A stretch of DNA of 64,000 bases, taken from assembly GCA_934746015.1 (NCBI GenBank), contig CAKVEW010000003.1, forward strand, positions 1 through 64,000. Reading direction: 5' to 3'. The notes below the pieces were generated by a model. It searched no databases. It had not been told where the DNA came from and worked only from the letters and a program-made list of their open reading frames with translations. Shown piece after piece: positions 17,161-25,365 of the stretch (its first letter is position 1; the number at the start of each line of letters is the position of its first letter). A program made the translations under genes and the position numbers. Source of the DNA: an uncultured Clostridium sp. GTDB taxonomy: Bacteria; Bacillota; Clostridia; Clostridiales; Clostridiaceae.

Positions 17161-17814
17161 CTAATTATTATTTTTATATTTTTCAAGTTCTAAATCTAAA
17201 TCAACAGTATCTAAAGCTTCAAATTCACTTTCAAAACTATCTACATTTCTAAGCTCACCTAAGCCATTAGCTAAAGCTTCATGTTTTTGAATTTTTCTTT
17301 CTATACTATCTATTTCTATAGAATTAGATTTAGTTTTAACATTTGCAAGAACTTCATTTACCTTTTGACTAGCTTGAGCATTGCTGTATCTGGCAGCAGC
17401 TTCATCTCGATAACTTCTAGTCTTATCTATTTCAGCTTCTAAAGCAGCAAGATTTTTCTTAATTGTATCAGCTTGATTTCTTGCAGTTTCATAACTAGAT
17501 TTTAAACTTTCTAGTTTCTTTTCAGATTCTATTTTTCTAGCTAATGCTTTCTTGGCTAGCTCCTCATTATTCTTAGATAAGGCTAATTTAACTTTATCAT
17601 CATAGTCTTTAACTTCAACTTCACAATCTTCCATTTTCTTTTTTATTTCATGAGCATTACCTATTATTTGAGCTGAGTTTAATTTTGCAGTATTTAATTG
17701 CTTTTCCATATCCCTAATTTTTTGATCTAATAATTCTATTGGATTTTCCATCTCATCTAAAGTAGAATTGACCTTTGATTTTAATATATTTGACATTCTT
17801 GTAAAAATACCCAT
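17161..17814 (-). CDS. PspA/IM30 (Vipp1-like) family membrane-stress protein
   Basis: This 217-residue, almost entirely alpha-helical coiled-coil protein starts MGIFTRMSNILKSKVNSTLD, followed by MENPIELLDQKIRDME, the classic PspA/YvqH/LiaH family opening. Family members bind stressed membranes as ESCRT-III-like oligomers and preserve membrane integrity. It lies between a Ser-rich membrane protein gene (14 bases upstream) and a Cys-rich protein gene (8 bases downstream) in one operon. A CTCC complement upstream supplies the ribosome-binding site. Confidence 0.93.
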   Translation of the reverse strand: MGIFTRMSNILKSKVNSTLDEMENPIELLDQKIRDMEKQLNTAKLNSAQIIGNAHEIKKKMEDCEVEVKDYDDKVKLALSKNNEELAKKALARKIESEKKLESLKSSYETARNQADTIKKNLAALEAEIDKTRSYRDEAAARYSNAQASQKVNEVLANVKTKSNSIEIDSIERKIQKHEALANGLGELRNVDSFESEFEALDTVDLDLELEKYKNNN

Positions 17815-17828
17815 AAGTATCCTCCTAA

Positions 17829-18524
17829 TTAATATTTTCTTTTCTTCAAATAAATTCTTATTACATTAACTATAATTACGAATATTACTCCCATTACAAT
17901 TATAGATCCAAAGGATGTCCCCATCCCCCTAGAACTAAAACCTAAATGCCTCATAGCAGATATACCATAGAGTATGTCTCCTAAGGAGAAACCACTATCA
18001 TAGTCATTGGAGCTATCATAATTTGATGATTTATTATTATCTTTATCTTGGGTTGTGTTATTTTTTTCTGAAGAACTATAAGATCCTGAAGAAAATCCCT
18101 TTGAAGTTCCGGATTTACCTTTATCTACAGTACTGTTATAAGAACCACTTTTAAAATTACCTGAATTAGTAGTAGTGCTGCTTTCACTTTTTGAACTAGT
18201 AGAAGAATTTTTTGAACTGCTAGTTGAAGAGCTAGAACTATTACTTTTAAAGGAACCACTTTTAAAACTACTAGTAGAACTCTTTACATTTGATTTTCCA
18301 CCACTTGATTTAAAAGTACTAGAAGAACTTTTTGAACTACTAGAGCTTTTGAATCCGCTAGAACTTTTAAAACTACTAGATCCCTTAGATTTTGCAGATA
18401 CTGTAATTTCCCCATGAGTTATATTATCAAAAATGGGGATGGTATCTATAAGAAAACTAGAAGTTAAAAAAACAAATATTAAAAATATACTAAAGATTAT
18501 TTTTTTAAAGTTATTTTTTTTTAT
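17829..18524 (-). CDS. Ser/Lys-rich low-complexity membrane protein, probable ATA start
   Basis: The product is about 231 residues: an N-terminal hydrophobic signal or anchor (FSIFLIFVFLTSSFLI), a long Ser/Lys/Phe/Gly low-complexity region with SSFKSS-type repeats (about 45-165), and a C-terminal helix (IIVMGVIFVIIVNVI) with basic tail. The only good ribosome-binding site, GGAGGTG, ends at 18531 on the minus strand. It is 6 bases before ATA (18524-18522), after which the sequence reads KKNNFKKIIFS, a perfect signal-peptide start. The alternatives, TTG 18539 and GTG 18533, overlap the ribosome-binding site and lack their own. Function is unknown; it is the first gene of the pspA operon. Confidence 0.7.
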   Translation of the reverse strand: MKKNNFKKIIFSIFLIFVFLTSSFLIDTIPIFDNITHGEITVSAKSKGSSSFKSSSGFKSSSSSKSSSSTFKSSGGKSNVKSSTSSFKSGSFKSNSSSSSTSSSKNSSTSSKSESSTTTNSGNFKSGSYNSTVDKGKSGTSKGFSSGSYSSSEKNNTTQDKDNNKSSNYDSSNDYDSGFSLGDILYGISAMRHLGFSSRGMGTSFGSIIVMGVIFVIIVNVIRIYLKKRKY

Positions 18525-18539
18525 AAAGTTCACCTCCAA

Positions 18540-18881
18540 GAAAAGATTATGAATTTATTTTATATAAAAAAGATAAATTCTTCAAAATCTAATTAAGTTC
18601 AGATAAGGTAAAATTACATCATAAATAGACATATAGGCAATACTTGCAAGAAATATCGTAAACTACCTACTATTTACGAGTGATATTAACCGTTTAAAAG
18701 GCTATATTATAACCTTTATTTAAATTATTCTTTTTGTATTTAATTATAACATAAAAGAATATCTCTTAATCTATATAGGATTAATATTGATAAAAAAGTT
18801 ATTAGACATAAAGGGTTGTAATCAATATCATATTAAATTAAAATTATAATAGTACACAACATAATTTAAGGAGTGAAATAC
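18540..18881. other. Divergent intergenic region with a conserved-looking hairpin
   Basis: This 340-base gap separates the minus-strand pspA operon from the S1-domain gene. It holds an AATATCGTAAA / TTTACG...GATATT hairpin at about 18653-18686, TATAAT at 18845-18850 as a possible -10 for the S1 gene, and AAGGAG at 18868-18873 as its ribosome-binding site. No small reading frame with a convincing ribosome-binding site is seen. Confidence 0.5.
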
Positions 18882-20024
18882 ATGGAAAATCAAAACTTAG
18901 AAGGAACTATGAGTGACTTATTAAAAGATTTTGACGTTAAAAGAATAAGAACTGGAGATATATTAGACGGTGAAGTAATTGATGTTAATGATAAAGAAGT
19001 TATGGTTAATATTAATTATGCCTTTGATGGAGTTATAGAAAAAAATGAATTAACTAACATAGATAAAGATCCTAGAGAAGTTGTAAGCATTGGAGATAAA
19101 ATTAAAGTTTATGTTTTATCACCAAATGATGGAGAAGGATATGTTCAATTATCAAGAGTAAAGGCTTTGGAAATTACCGAAAAAGAAGATATAGAAAAAG
19201 CTTTTAATAATGAAGAAGTTATCAAGGTTTATGTAAAAGAAGAAGTTAAAGGTGGATTAATTGCTTATTATGGAAATATAAGAGTATTTATACCAGCATC
19301 TTTAGTTTCAAGAGAAAGAGTTAATTTAGTTGATTTTATAGGGAAAGAATTAGAAGTTAAAATAATTGAATTGGACTTTAAATCAAGAAAAATAGTTGCA
19401 TCAAGAAGAATAATTGAAGATGAGATATTTGAAAAGAATAAAAAAGAATTATGGAAATCAATTAAGTCTGGTGAAAAGAGAACAGGAGTAGTTAGAAAGA
19501 TAATCAAAGCAGGTGCATTAGTTGATATTGGTGGAGTAACTGGATTAATTCATTTAAATGATTTATCTTGGGGAAGAGTTAATAGAGCAGAAGATGTTGT
19601 TAAAGAAGGCGACAATGTAGAAGTATTTGTTGGAGAAGTAGATACTAAAAATCAAAGAGTATCTTTAATTTTAAAAGATATAAATGAAGATCCATGGGCT
19701 AAAAATGGAGAAAATCTAAAAATAGGTGATGTTTTAGATGGAAAGGTAGTAAATTTATTGAATTTTGGTGCCTTTGTAGAATTATTCCCTGGAGTTGAAG
19801 GTTTAGTTCATATAAATGAAATAACAGAAGAAAATATTGCAAAACCTTCAGATGTATTAAAATTAGGACAAAAAGTAAAGGTTAAAGTATTAGATGTTAA
19901 TAAGGAAAACAAGAGAATTTCTTTAACTATAAAAGATGCAGAAGAAAAATCTAAGGAATATTTACAATATAATGATAATGATGAAGGTGTATCATTAGGA
20001 GATTTATTTAAAGGATTATTTTAA
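18882..20024 (+). CDS. S1 RNA-binding domain protein (ribosomal protein S1 homologue)
   Basis: This 380-residue protein is built of four S1 (OB-fold) repeats at about 17-90, 103-170, 187-257 and 272-342. Typical strings are TGDILDGEVIDVNDKEVMVNI, RTGVVRKIIKAGALVDIGGVTGLIHLNDL and GDVLDGKVVNLLNFGAFVELFPGVEGLVH. It corresponds to the short Firmicute S1 (RpsA/YpfD type), which contacts mRNA and may aid translation. ATG 18882 is preferred over an upstream in-frame codon because AAGGAG lies at 18868-18873. A terminator follows. Confidence 0.92.
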   Translation: MENQNLEGTMSDLLKDFDVKRIRTGDILDGEVIDVNDKEVMVNINYAFDGVIEKNELTNIDKDPREVVSIGDKIKVYVLSPNDGEGYVQLSRVKALEITEKEDIEKAFNNEEVIKVYVKEEVKGGLIAYYGNIRVFIPASLVSRERVNLVDFIGKELEVKIIELDFKSRKIVASRRIIEDEIFEKNKKELWKSIKSGEKRTGVVRKIIKAGALVDIGGVTGLIHLNDLSWGRVNRAEDVVKEGDNVEVFVGEVDTKNQRVSLILKDINEDPWAKNGENLKIGDVLDGKVVNLLNFGAFVELFPGVEGLVHINEITEENIAKPSDVLKLGQKVKVKVLDVNKENKRISLTIKDAEEKSKEYLQYNDNDEGVSLGDLFKGLF

Positions 20025-20054
20025 AATATAAAAGTTAATAATAGTGAATTAATG

Positions 20055-20083
20055 AAGGAACTCATCTTACTTTGAGTTCCTTT
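20055..20083 (+). terminator. Terminator after the S1-domain gene
   Basis: AAGGAACTCA (20055-20064) pairs with TGAGTTCCTT (20073-20082), followed by TTCCTTT. Confidence 0.88.
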
Positions 20084-20098
20084 CCTTTGGTATATGAG

Positions 20099-20170
20099 GA
20101 GATAGATATTATATTCTGGCGACTTGGAGCCTACGAGGTCGCAAAGAATATAATATCTATCTCTTTTTTT
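20099..20170. repeat. Dispersed hairpin repeat, copy D
   Basis: A perfect 19-bp stem (20099-20117 with 20145-20163) surrounds the head GGCGACTTGGAGCCTACGAG, then GTCGCAA. The inner arms GCGAC and GTCGC pair. Seven T residues follow, so it could also act as a second terminator. Confidence 0.87.
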
Positions 20171-20251
20171 ATAATTGTTTATATATTAAAAGTTATATTA
20201 AGTATAAATAAATAATAGTATATACTATTATTTATTTTAGGAGAAGAAGAG

Positions 20252-21151
20252 ATGAAAAAAGTTATTATAACAATTTTTATTATATTTTCGTTAAGCTTAA
20301 TATTCATTAGTAAAGAAAAAAATAAGGAAGTTTCAGATATTAAAGAAATTATAAATTATTTATGTTCTGATGAAGTTAAAGATAGAGAGTATAAAAGTGA
20401 TGGAAATAAAAAAGTAGAAGAGTATATTAATAATTTATATAAAGAAATAAATTTACAATATGTATTTGAAGAATCATATTTTAGCAGTTTTAGTTATAAT
20501 GGAATGAAACTTAATAATATTATTGGAAAAATTAGTGGTAAAGATAATAAAAGAGCAATTATAATAACTGCTCATTTTGATGCTTGGTGTAATGGGGCAG
20601 TAGATAATGCATCAGGAGTTTCAGCTGTAATTGAGATAGCAAGAAATTTAAAAAGATTTTCAGAGACTAATAAACTTAATGTTGATGTAATATTTTTAAT
20701 GGCAAATGCTGAAATGGCTGGATTTATAGGTAGCAAAGATTTTGTTGCAAAATTGCCATCATTAAGTTATGAGAGTGCGTATAATATTAATATAGACTGT
20801 ATAGGAATAAAGGATTCCTATAATTCTAATGGATTAGGATTAAAGAATATAAGTAATATAGAAGAATCAGAAAAATTATATTCAGAAATAAAAGAAGTAT
20901 TAGCAGAAGAGAACATTGACTACGTAGATGATTTTTCAACAAAAAAATCTAAATTATCATATGAACAAGGACAAGGTGTTAGTGATTATATTTCTTTTGA
21001 GGAAAAAGGATATCCTAATATTCATATTGCACAAAAGGGTCTCGGAAAATTTATATTGAATGAAAATGATGAGCCAAACTTATTGGATTATGGAAAAATT
21101 AATAAGCTATCAAAAGCACTATCTAAGTATATAGAAAAAGCTGATCTTTAA
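20252..21151 (+). CDS. M28-family metallopeptidase homologue, membrane-anchored
   Basis: This 299-residue protein has an N-terminal signal or anchor (about 4-19) and an M28 aminopeptidase fold. Metal-ligand candidates visible are His and Asp in TAHFDAW (about 107-109), Asp in GAVDNASG (about 118) and Asp in NIDCIG. A late His lies in NIHIAQKG. The usual EExGLxGS motif reads EMAGFIGS here, so the second Glu, normally a zinc ligand, is replaced by Met. It may be catalytically altered. It is a single gene with its own GGAGAAG site. Confidence 0.8.
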   Translation: MKKVIITIFIIFSLSLIFISKEKNKEVSDIKEIINYLCSDEVKDREYKSDGNKKVEEYINNLYKEINLQYVFEESYFSSFSYNGMKLNNIIGKISGKDNKRAIIITAHFDAWCNGAVDNASGVSAVIEIARNLKRFSETNKLNVDVIFLMANAEMAGFIGSKDFVAKLPSLSYESAYNINIDCIGIKDSYNSNGLGLKNISNIEESEKLYSEIKEVLAEENIDYVDDFSTKKSKLSYEQGQGVSDYISFEEKGYPNIHIAQKGLGKFILNENDEPNLLDYGKINKLSKALSKYIEKADL

Positions 21152-21206
21152 AGTAAACTATAGATAATTTTAATTATGTTTATATATTAATTGTATAAAA
21201 GTAATT

Positions 21207-21256
21207 AGGGGGAAAACTAGGGAATAGAAAAATAAAAGCCTAGATTTCCCCATTTT
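21207..21256. terminator. Bidirectional terminator between M28 and SGNH genes
   Basis: GGGGAAAaCTAGG pairs with CCTAGatTTCCCC, followed by ATTTTTATT on the plus strand. It serves the convergent genes on either side. Confidence 0.8.
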
Positions 21257-21271
21257 TATTAATATTAATAA

Positions 21272-21922
21272 TTAACAAATTTGAGGAATTACCTTAGATA
21301 ATTTATATGCAAGTAATTCATGGCTTTCCTTGCTTAGATGCATATAATCATATGGATACATCTTCATACCTTCAATAGAAGCTGAATCTAAGAAATGGCA
21401 TTTATTTCTATCTGCGACTTCCTTGTACAGAGAAGCAAGTACTTTTGATTTTTCTGAACAGCCTTTTCCCATTTCACCTAAAACAAAAGTATTTTCATAA
21501 CCGACTTCAATTGGAAGAGGTACAATTAATAGAATATTAGGAGTGTTTCGCCAAGCAGTAGTAGTTGAGATTGCTTTTTGAGTAAGGCGTTCTAATCCTT
21601 TTGCAATATTTTCAGGGGTAGCAGAGAAGCGTTCCTTAGTATCATTTGTTCCAAGCATAATTATTAATAAATCAATAGGCTCATGAGTTAATAAGCATGG
21701 AGAAATATATGAAATCCCATCTAGACCTTCAAAAAGTGGATCACTAAACACAGTTGTTCTTCCACTAAGGCCTTCTTCTTTTACAGAATAATCCTCCCCT
21801 AGATATTTAGATAAAAGACATGTCCATCTTTCTTCTTCTGTAAAACGTCCATTATTTGAAGAATTATATCCATGAGTATTAGAGTCCCCAAAACATAAAA
21901 TAGTTTTCTTCATATATACCAT
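21272..21922 (-). CDS. SGNH/GDSL-family hydrolase (arylesterase-like)
   Basis: This 216-residue esterase has block I CFGDSNTHGYN (nucleophile Ser about 14), the block III variant GTNDTKE (about 92-98), and the block V DYMHLS with catalytic Asp and His near 196-199. There is no signal peptide, so it is cytoplasmic. The start at 21922 has AGGAGG seven bases upstream. It diverges from the sialic acid operon, sharing a 200-base promoter region. It might remove O-acetyl groups from imported sialic acids. That role is inferred from position only. Confidence 0.85.
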   Translation of the reverse strand: MVYMKKTILCFGDSNTHGYNSSNNGRFTEEERWTCLLSKYLGEDYSVKEEGLSGRTTVFSDPLFEGLDGISYISPCLLTHEPIDLLIIMLGTNDTKERFSATPENIAKGLERLTQKAISTTTAWRNTPNILLIVPLPIEVGYENTFVLGEMGKGCSEKSKVLASLYKEVADRNKCHFLDSASIEGMKMYPYDYMHLSKESHELLAYKLSKVIPQIC

Positions 21923-22026
21923 AATTTATCCTCCTTTAGATTTATATATAAATAATAATCTGATAATAGCACATCTAATGGTAAAATAAAACAAATAATA
22001 AAAAATATTTTTTTTATGGGAATATA

Positions 22027-22055
22027 TTGAAAAATATTTTCAGGTATGATATATT
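22027..22055 (+). promoter_or_regulatory. Promoter of the sialic acid operon
   Basis: TTGAAA (22027-22032) and TATATT (22050-22055) are separated by 17 bases. The two palindromes at 22028 and 22060 overlap the -35 and the start region. Confidence 0.65.
22028..22042. promoter_or_regulatory. Operator-like palindrome 1 of the sialic acid operon
   Basis: TGAAAA-ATA-TTTTCA is a perfect 6-3-6 inverted repeat on the -35 element. A NanR/RpiR-type repressor is a reasonable candidate, but no regulator gene is present in the window. Confidence 0.6.
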
Positions 22056-22059
22056 CTAA

Positions 22060-22075
22060 TTGGAAAATATTTCAA
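22060..22075. promoter_or_regulatory. Operator-like palindrome 2 of the sialic acid operon
   Basis: TTGGAAAATATTTCAA is an imperfect copy of palindrome 1, centred about 33 bases (roughly three helical turns) downstream of it. This supports cooperative binding of a repressor. Confidence 0.55.
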
Positions 22076-22124
22076 TGGTATTTTATAGAATTTAAAAGAA
22101 AGTTTATTATGGGAGGTATATTAA

Positions 22125-23429
22125 ATGAAAAAGAAATTATTAGCTGCTCTGCTTGCTGGGTTAATGTCTATTTCTCTTCTATCCTGTGGGAAAAAAACTA
22201 GTGAAGATACAAAAGGAAATGAGGATGGGAAAACACAAATAACCTGGTGGGCATTTCCAACCTTTACTCAAGAAAATTCAAGTGACGCAGTAGGAACTTG
22301 GGAACAAAAAATAATTGCTGCATTTGAAAAAGAAAATCCAGACATAACTGTAAAATTAGAAACTATAGATTTCACTTCAGGTGCTGAAAAAATTACTACA
22401 GCTATTGAAGCAGGAACAATGGCAGATGTATTGTTTGACGCTCCTGGACGTATAATTAGCTATGGAAAAGCAGGAAAGCTAGTAGAGTTGAATGATATGT
22501 TTACAGATGAATTTGTAAAAGATGTTAATAATGATACATTACTACAAGCTTGTAAAGCTGGGGATAAAGCTTATATGTATCCAATAAGTTCTGGACCATT
22601 CTTTATGGCATTTAATAAAGAAATGCTAAAGGAAGCAGGAGTTCTTGACTTGGTAAAAGATGGCTGGAAAACAGATGATTTTGTAAAGGTTTTAGAAGCG
22701 CTAAAAGCTAAAAATTATAATCCTGGGTCATTATTCGCTAATGGACAAGGAGGAGACCAAGGACCACGTGCTTTCTTTGCAAATCTATATAGCAGTAGAA
22801 TTACTGATGATTCTCTTTCAAAATATACTACAAATGATGATAAGTCTATAAAATCAATGACATTAATTCAAAACTTAATAAAAGATGGTTTATTAATGAA
22901 CGGGTCTCAATATGATGGATCTGCTGATATTCAAAACTTTGCAAATGGACAAACAGCCTTTACAATTTTATGGTCATCAGCTCAACCAGGTACTCAAGCA
23001 AAGTTACTAGAAGCAAGTAAAGTTGACTATCTTGAAGTACCATTCCCATCAGATGATGGAGTACCAGAATTAGAATACTTAGTAAATGGATTCTGTGCAT
23101 TTAATAATGGTGATGATGCTAAAATAAAAGCTTCTAAAAAATTCATACAATTCATTTGTGACGATAAAGAATGGGGTCCAAAGAATGTTGTAAGAACAGG
23201 AGCTTTCCCAGTTCGTACATCTTTTGGCGAATTATATAATGATGAAAGAATGAAGGAAATTGGCTCATGGAGCAAATATTATACTACTTACTATAATACA
23301 ATTAATGGATTTGCTGAAATGAGAACTTTATGGTTCCCAATGGTTCAAGCAATATCTAATGGAGAAGTACAACCAAAAGAAGCTTTAGATGACTTTACAA
23401 ATAAAGCAAATGAAACAATAAAAAAATAA
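22125..23429 (+). CDS. Carbohydrate ABC transporter substrate-binding lipoprotein (probably sialic acid)
   Basis: This 434-residue family 1 solute-binding protein has a signal ending in lipobox LLSC (Cys about 21). The mature start [13 protein letters not shown] and the [21 protein letters not shown] segment are typical of sugar-binding proteins. Substrate assignment to N-acetylneuraminate comes from the downstream nanE, nanA and ROK kinase genes. GGGAGG precedes the start. A strong non-terminator hairpin after the gene may protect its mRNA and raise its level over the permeases. Confidence 0.88.
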   Translation: MKKKLLAALLAGLMSISLLSCGKKTSEDTKGNEDGKTQITWWAFPTFTQENSSDAVGTWEQKIIAAFEKENPDITVKLETIDFTSGAEKITTAIEAGTMADVLFDAPGRIISYGKAGKLVELNDMFTDEFVKDVNNDTLLQACKAGDKAYMYPISSGPFFMAFNKEMLKEAGVLDLVKDGWKTDDFVKVLEALKAKNYNPGSLFANGQGGDQGPRAFFANLYSSRITDDSLSKYTTNDDKSIKSMTLIQNLIKDGLLMNGSQYDGSADIQNFANGQTAFTILWSSAQPGTQAKLLEASKVDYLEVPFPSDDGVPELEYLVNGFCAFNNGDDAKIKASKKFIQFICDDKEWGPKNVVRTGAFPVRTSFGELYNDERMKEIGSWSKYYTTYYNTINGFAEMRTLWFPMVQAISNGEVQPKEALDDFTNKANETIKK

Positions 23430-23443
23430 ATATATAAAATAGG

Positions 23444-23477
23444 TTCTTCTTGCACAGTATTAAATGTGCAGGAAGAA
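23444..23477 (+). other. Intercistronic hairpin after the binding-protein gene
   Basis: TTCTTCtTGCACA pairs with TGTGCAgGAAGAA around an 8-base loop, with no T run. Such stems often protect the upstream binding-protein mRNA from 3' decay or cause partial termination. Confidence 0.75.
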
Positions 23478-23523
23478 TTCTTAATAAAAGAAAGTTCTTA
23501 CGATGAGGGATTGGAGGGAAAGT

Positions 23524-24414
23524 ATGAAAAAATTAAATAAAATACGTATGAGAGAAACAATTGTATCATACTATTTTCTTGCTCCAGTATTATTATTTTT
23601 TGTGGCATTTGTTCTTACTCCTATGGTAATGGGATTTGTAACAAGTTTCTTTAATTATACTATGACAGATTTCACTTTTATTGGAATAGATAATTATATA
23701 CGTATGTTTAAGGATCAGGTTTTTATAAAATCATTAGTAAATACATTAATCATTGTAATAGGTTCTGTACCAATTGTTTTAATCTTTTCTTTATTTGTTG
23801 CATCACAGACCTATGAAAAAAATGCCTTTACACGTTCCTTTTTTAGATGTGTATTTTTCTTACCTGTTGTAACAGGGAGTGTAGCTGTAACTGTTGTATG
23901 GAAATGGATTTATGATCCATTATCAGGTATATTAAACTATATATTAAAATCAGGGAATATTATCCATCAAAATGTTAGTTGGTTAGGTGATAAGAGATAT
24001 GCATTAATAGCAATTATAGTTATTTTACTTACAACCTCAGTTGGTCAGCCAATTATACTTTATATAGCTTCTTTGGGGAACATAGATAAATCTCTTATGG
24101 AGGCAGCACGAGTTGATGGTGCTAGTGAATTTCAGGTGTTTTGGAAAATAAAATGGCCAAGTTTATTACCTACAACACTTTATATAGTAGTTATTACAAC
24201 AATTAATTCATTTCAGTGCTTTGCTTTGATTCAGTTATTAACATCTGGAGGACCAAATTATTCAACTAGTACAATTATGTATTACCTATATGAAAGAGCA
24301 TTTAAACTTTCTGAATATGGTTATGCAAATACAATGGGAGTATTTTTAGCAGTTTTAATTGGATTAATAAGTTTTGCACAATTCAAGATTCTAGGCAATG
24401 ATGTAGAGTATTAG
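23524..24414 (+). CDS. Carbohydrate ABC transporter permease (MalF/UgpA type)
   Basis: This 296-residue inner-membrane permease has six predicted transmembrane helices. The cytoplasmic EAA loop reads EAARVDGASEFQVFWKIKWPSLLP at about 192-215. ATG 23524 is chosen over the 7-codon longer frame because GGAGGG lies 5-6 bases upstream. It forms the transporter with the next gene. No ATPase gene is in the cluster, so a shared MsmX-like ATPase elsewhere is likely. Confidence 0.9.
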   Translation: MKKLNKIRMRETIVSYYFLAPVLLFFVAFVLTPMVMGFVTSFFNYTMTDFTFIGIDNYIRMFKDQVFIKSLVNTLIIVIGSVPIVLIFSLFVASQTYEKNAFTRSFFRCVFFLPVVTGSVAVTVVWKWIYDPLSGILNYILKSGNIIHQNVSWLGDKRYALIAIIVILLTTSVGQPIILYIASLGNIDKSLMEAARVDGASEFQVFWKIKWPSLLPTTLYIVVITTINSFQCFALIQLLTSGGPNYSTSTIMYYLYERAFKLSEYGYANTMGVFLAVLIGLISFAQFKILGNDVEY

Positions 24415-24429
24415 GAAGGAGAGAATATA

Positions 24430-25260
24430 ATGAAAAAGAACAAAGTGAGACCTTTTGGGGTGATTAGTATCATTCTTTTGAGCATCTTAACCATTATCTT
24501 TGTATTTCCTTTCTATTGGATTATGACAGGTGCCTTTAAGACTCAACCACATACAATTATAATTCCACCACAATGGTGGCCAACTGCTCCAACAATGGAG
24601 AACTTTCAAAAATTACTTATTCAAAATCCAGCAGGAAAGTGGCTATTAAATAGTATTACAATTTCATTAGTTACAATGCTTTTAGTATGTATAACATCTT
24701 CACTAGCAGGGTACGTACTAGCCAAAAAGAGATTTTATGGGCAAAAGATACTATTCTCTATATTTATTGCAGCAATGGCATTACCAAAGCAAGTAGTACT
24801 TGTTCCTCTAGTGAGAATTGTTAATTTTATGGGGATTCATGATACATTAGCTGCTGTAATCCTTCCGTTGATTGGATGGCCCTTTGGAGTATTTTTAATG
24901 AAGCAGTTTAGTGAAAATATTCCTGGAGAATTGTTAGAGTCAGCAAAGATTGATGGTTGTGGCGAATTTAAAACATTTATAAATATAGCATTCCCAATTA
25001 TAAAACCAGGTTTTGCAGCATTGGCAATATTTACATTTATTAATACATGGAATGATTACTTTATGCAATTAGTAATGCTTTCATCAAGGGATAAACTTAC
25101 AGTTTCACTTGGAGTAGCAACTATGCAAGCTGAAATGGCGACAAACTATGGATTAATTATGGCAGGTGCAGCATTATCGGCAATTCCAATAGTTGCTGTA
25201 TTCATGATATTCCAAAAATCATTTACACAAGGTATTACAATGGGTGCTGTAAAAGGTTGA
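24430..25260 (+). CDS. Carbohydrate ABC transporter permease (MalG/UgpE type)
   Basis: This 276-residue permease has six transmembrane helices and an EAA-like loop, LLESAKIDGCGEFKTFINIAFP, at about 177-198. It is the partner of the preceding permease in the presumed sialic acid importer. The gap to the upstream gene is 15 bases and contains a GGAAGGAG site. A long inverted repeat follows the gene. Confidence 0.9.
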   Translation: MKKNKVRPFGVISIILLSILTIIFVFPFYWIMTGAFKTQPHTIIIPPQWWPTAPTMENFQKLLIQNPAGKWLLNSITISLVTMLLVCITSSLAGYVLAKKRFYGQKILFSIFIAAMALPKQVVLVPLVRIVNFMGIHDTLAAVILPLIGWPFGVFLMKQFSENIPGELLESAKIDGCGEFKTFINIAFPIIKPGFAALAIFTFINTWNDYFMQLVMLSSRDKLTVSLGVATMQAEMATNYGLIMAGAALSAIPIVAVFMIFQKSFTQGITMGAVKG

Positions 25261-25267
25261 TGTATAT

Positions 25268-25330
25268 AAGTGGAACTATAGAAGCACAAAGACTTTTAAT
25301 TAACTGGCTTGTGGAAGGTAGTTCCACTTT
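25268..25330 (+). other. Long-arm inverted repeat between permease and yesL-like genes
   Basis: AAGTGGAACTA (25268-25278) is complementary to TAGTTCCACTT (25319-25329), with a 40-base loop and a short T run (TTTAGATTTTTA). It may be a partial terminator separating transporter and catabolic genes. Confidence 0.65.
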
Positions 25331-25365
25331 TAGATTTTTATCTGTAAATGAAAAGGAGATAAAGT

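Noticed and set aside
18175..18417. 80-residue Leu/Glu-rich plus-strand frame
   Set aside because: It is the antisense of the Ser/Lys/Phe-rich low-complexity region of the minus-strand gene and shows no independent start signal.
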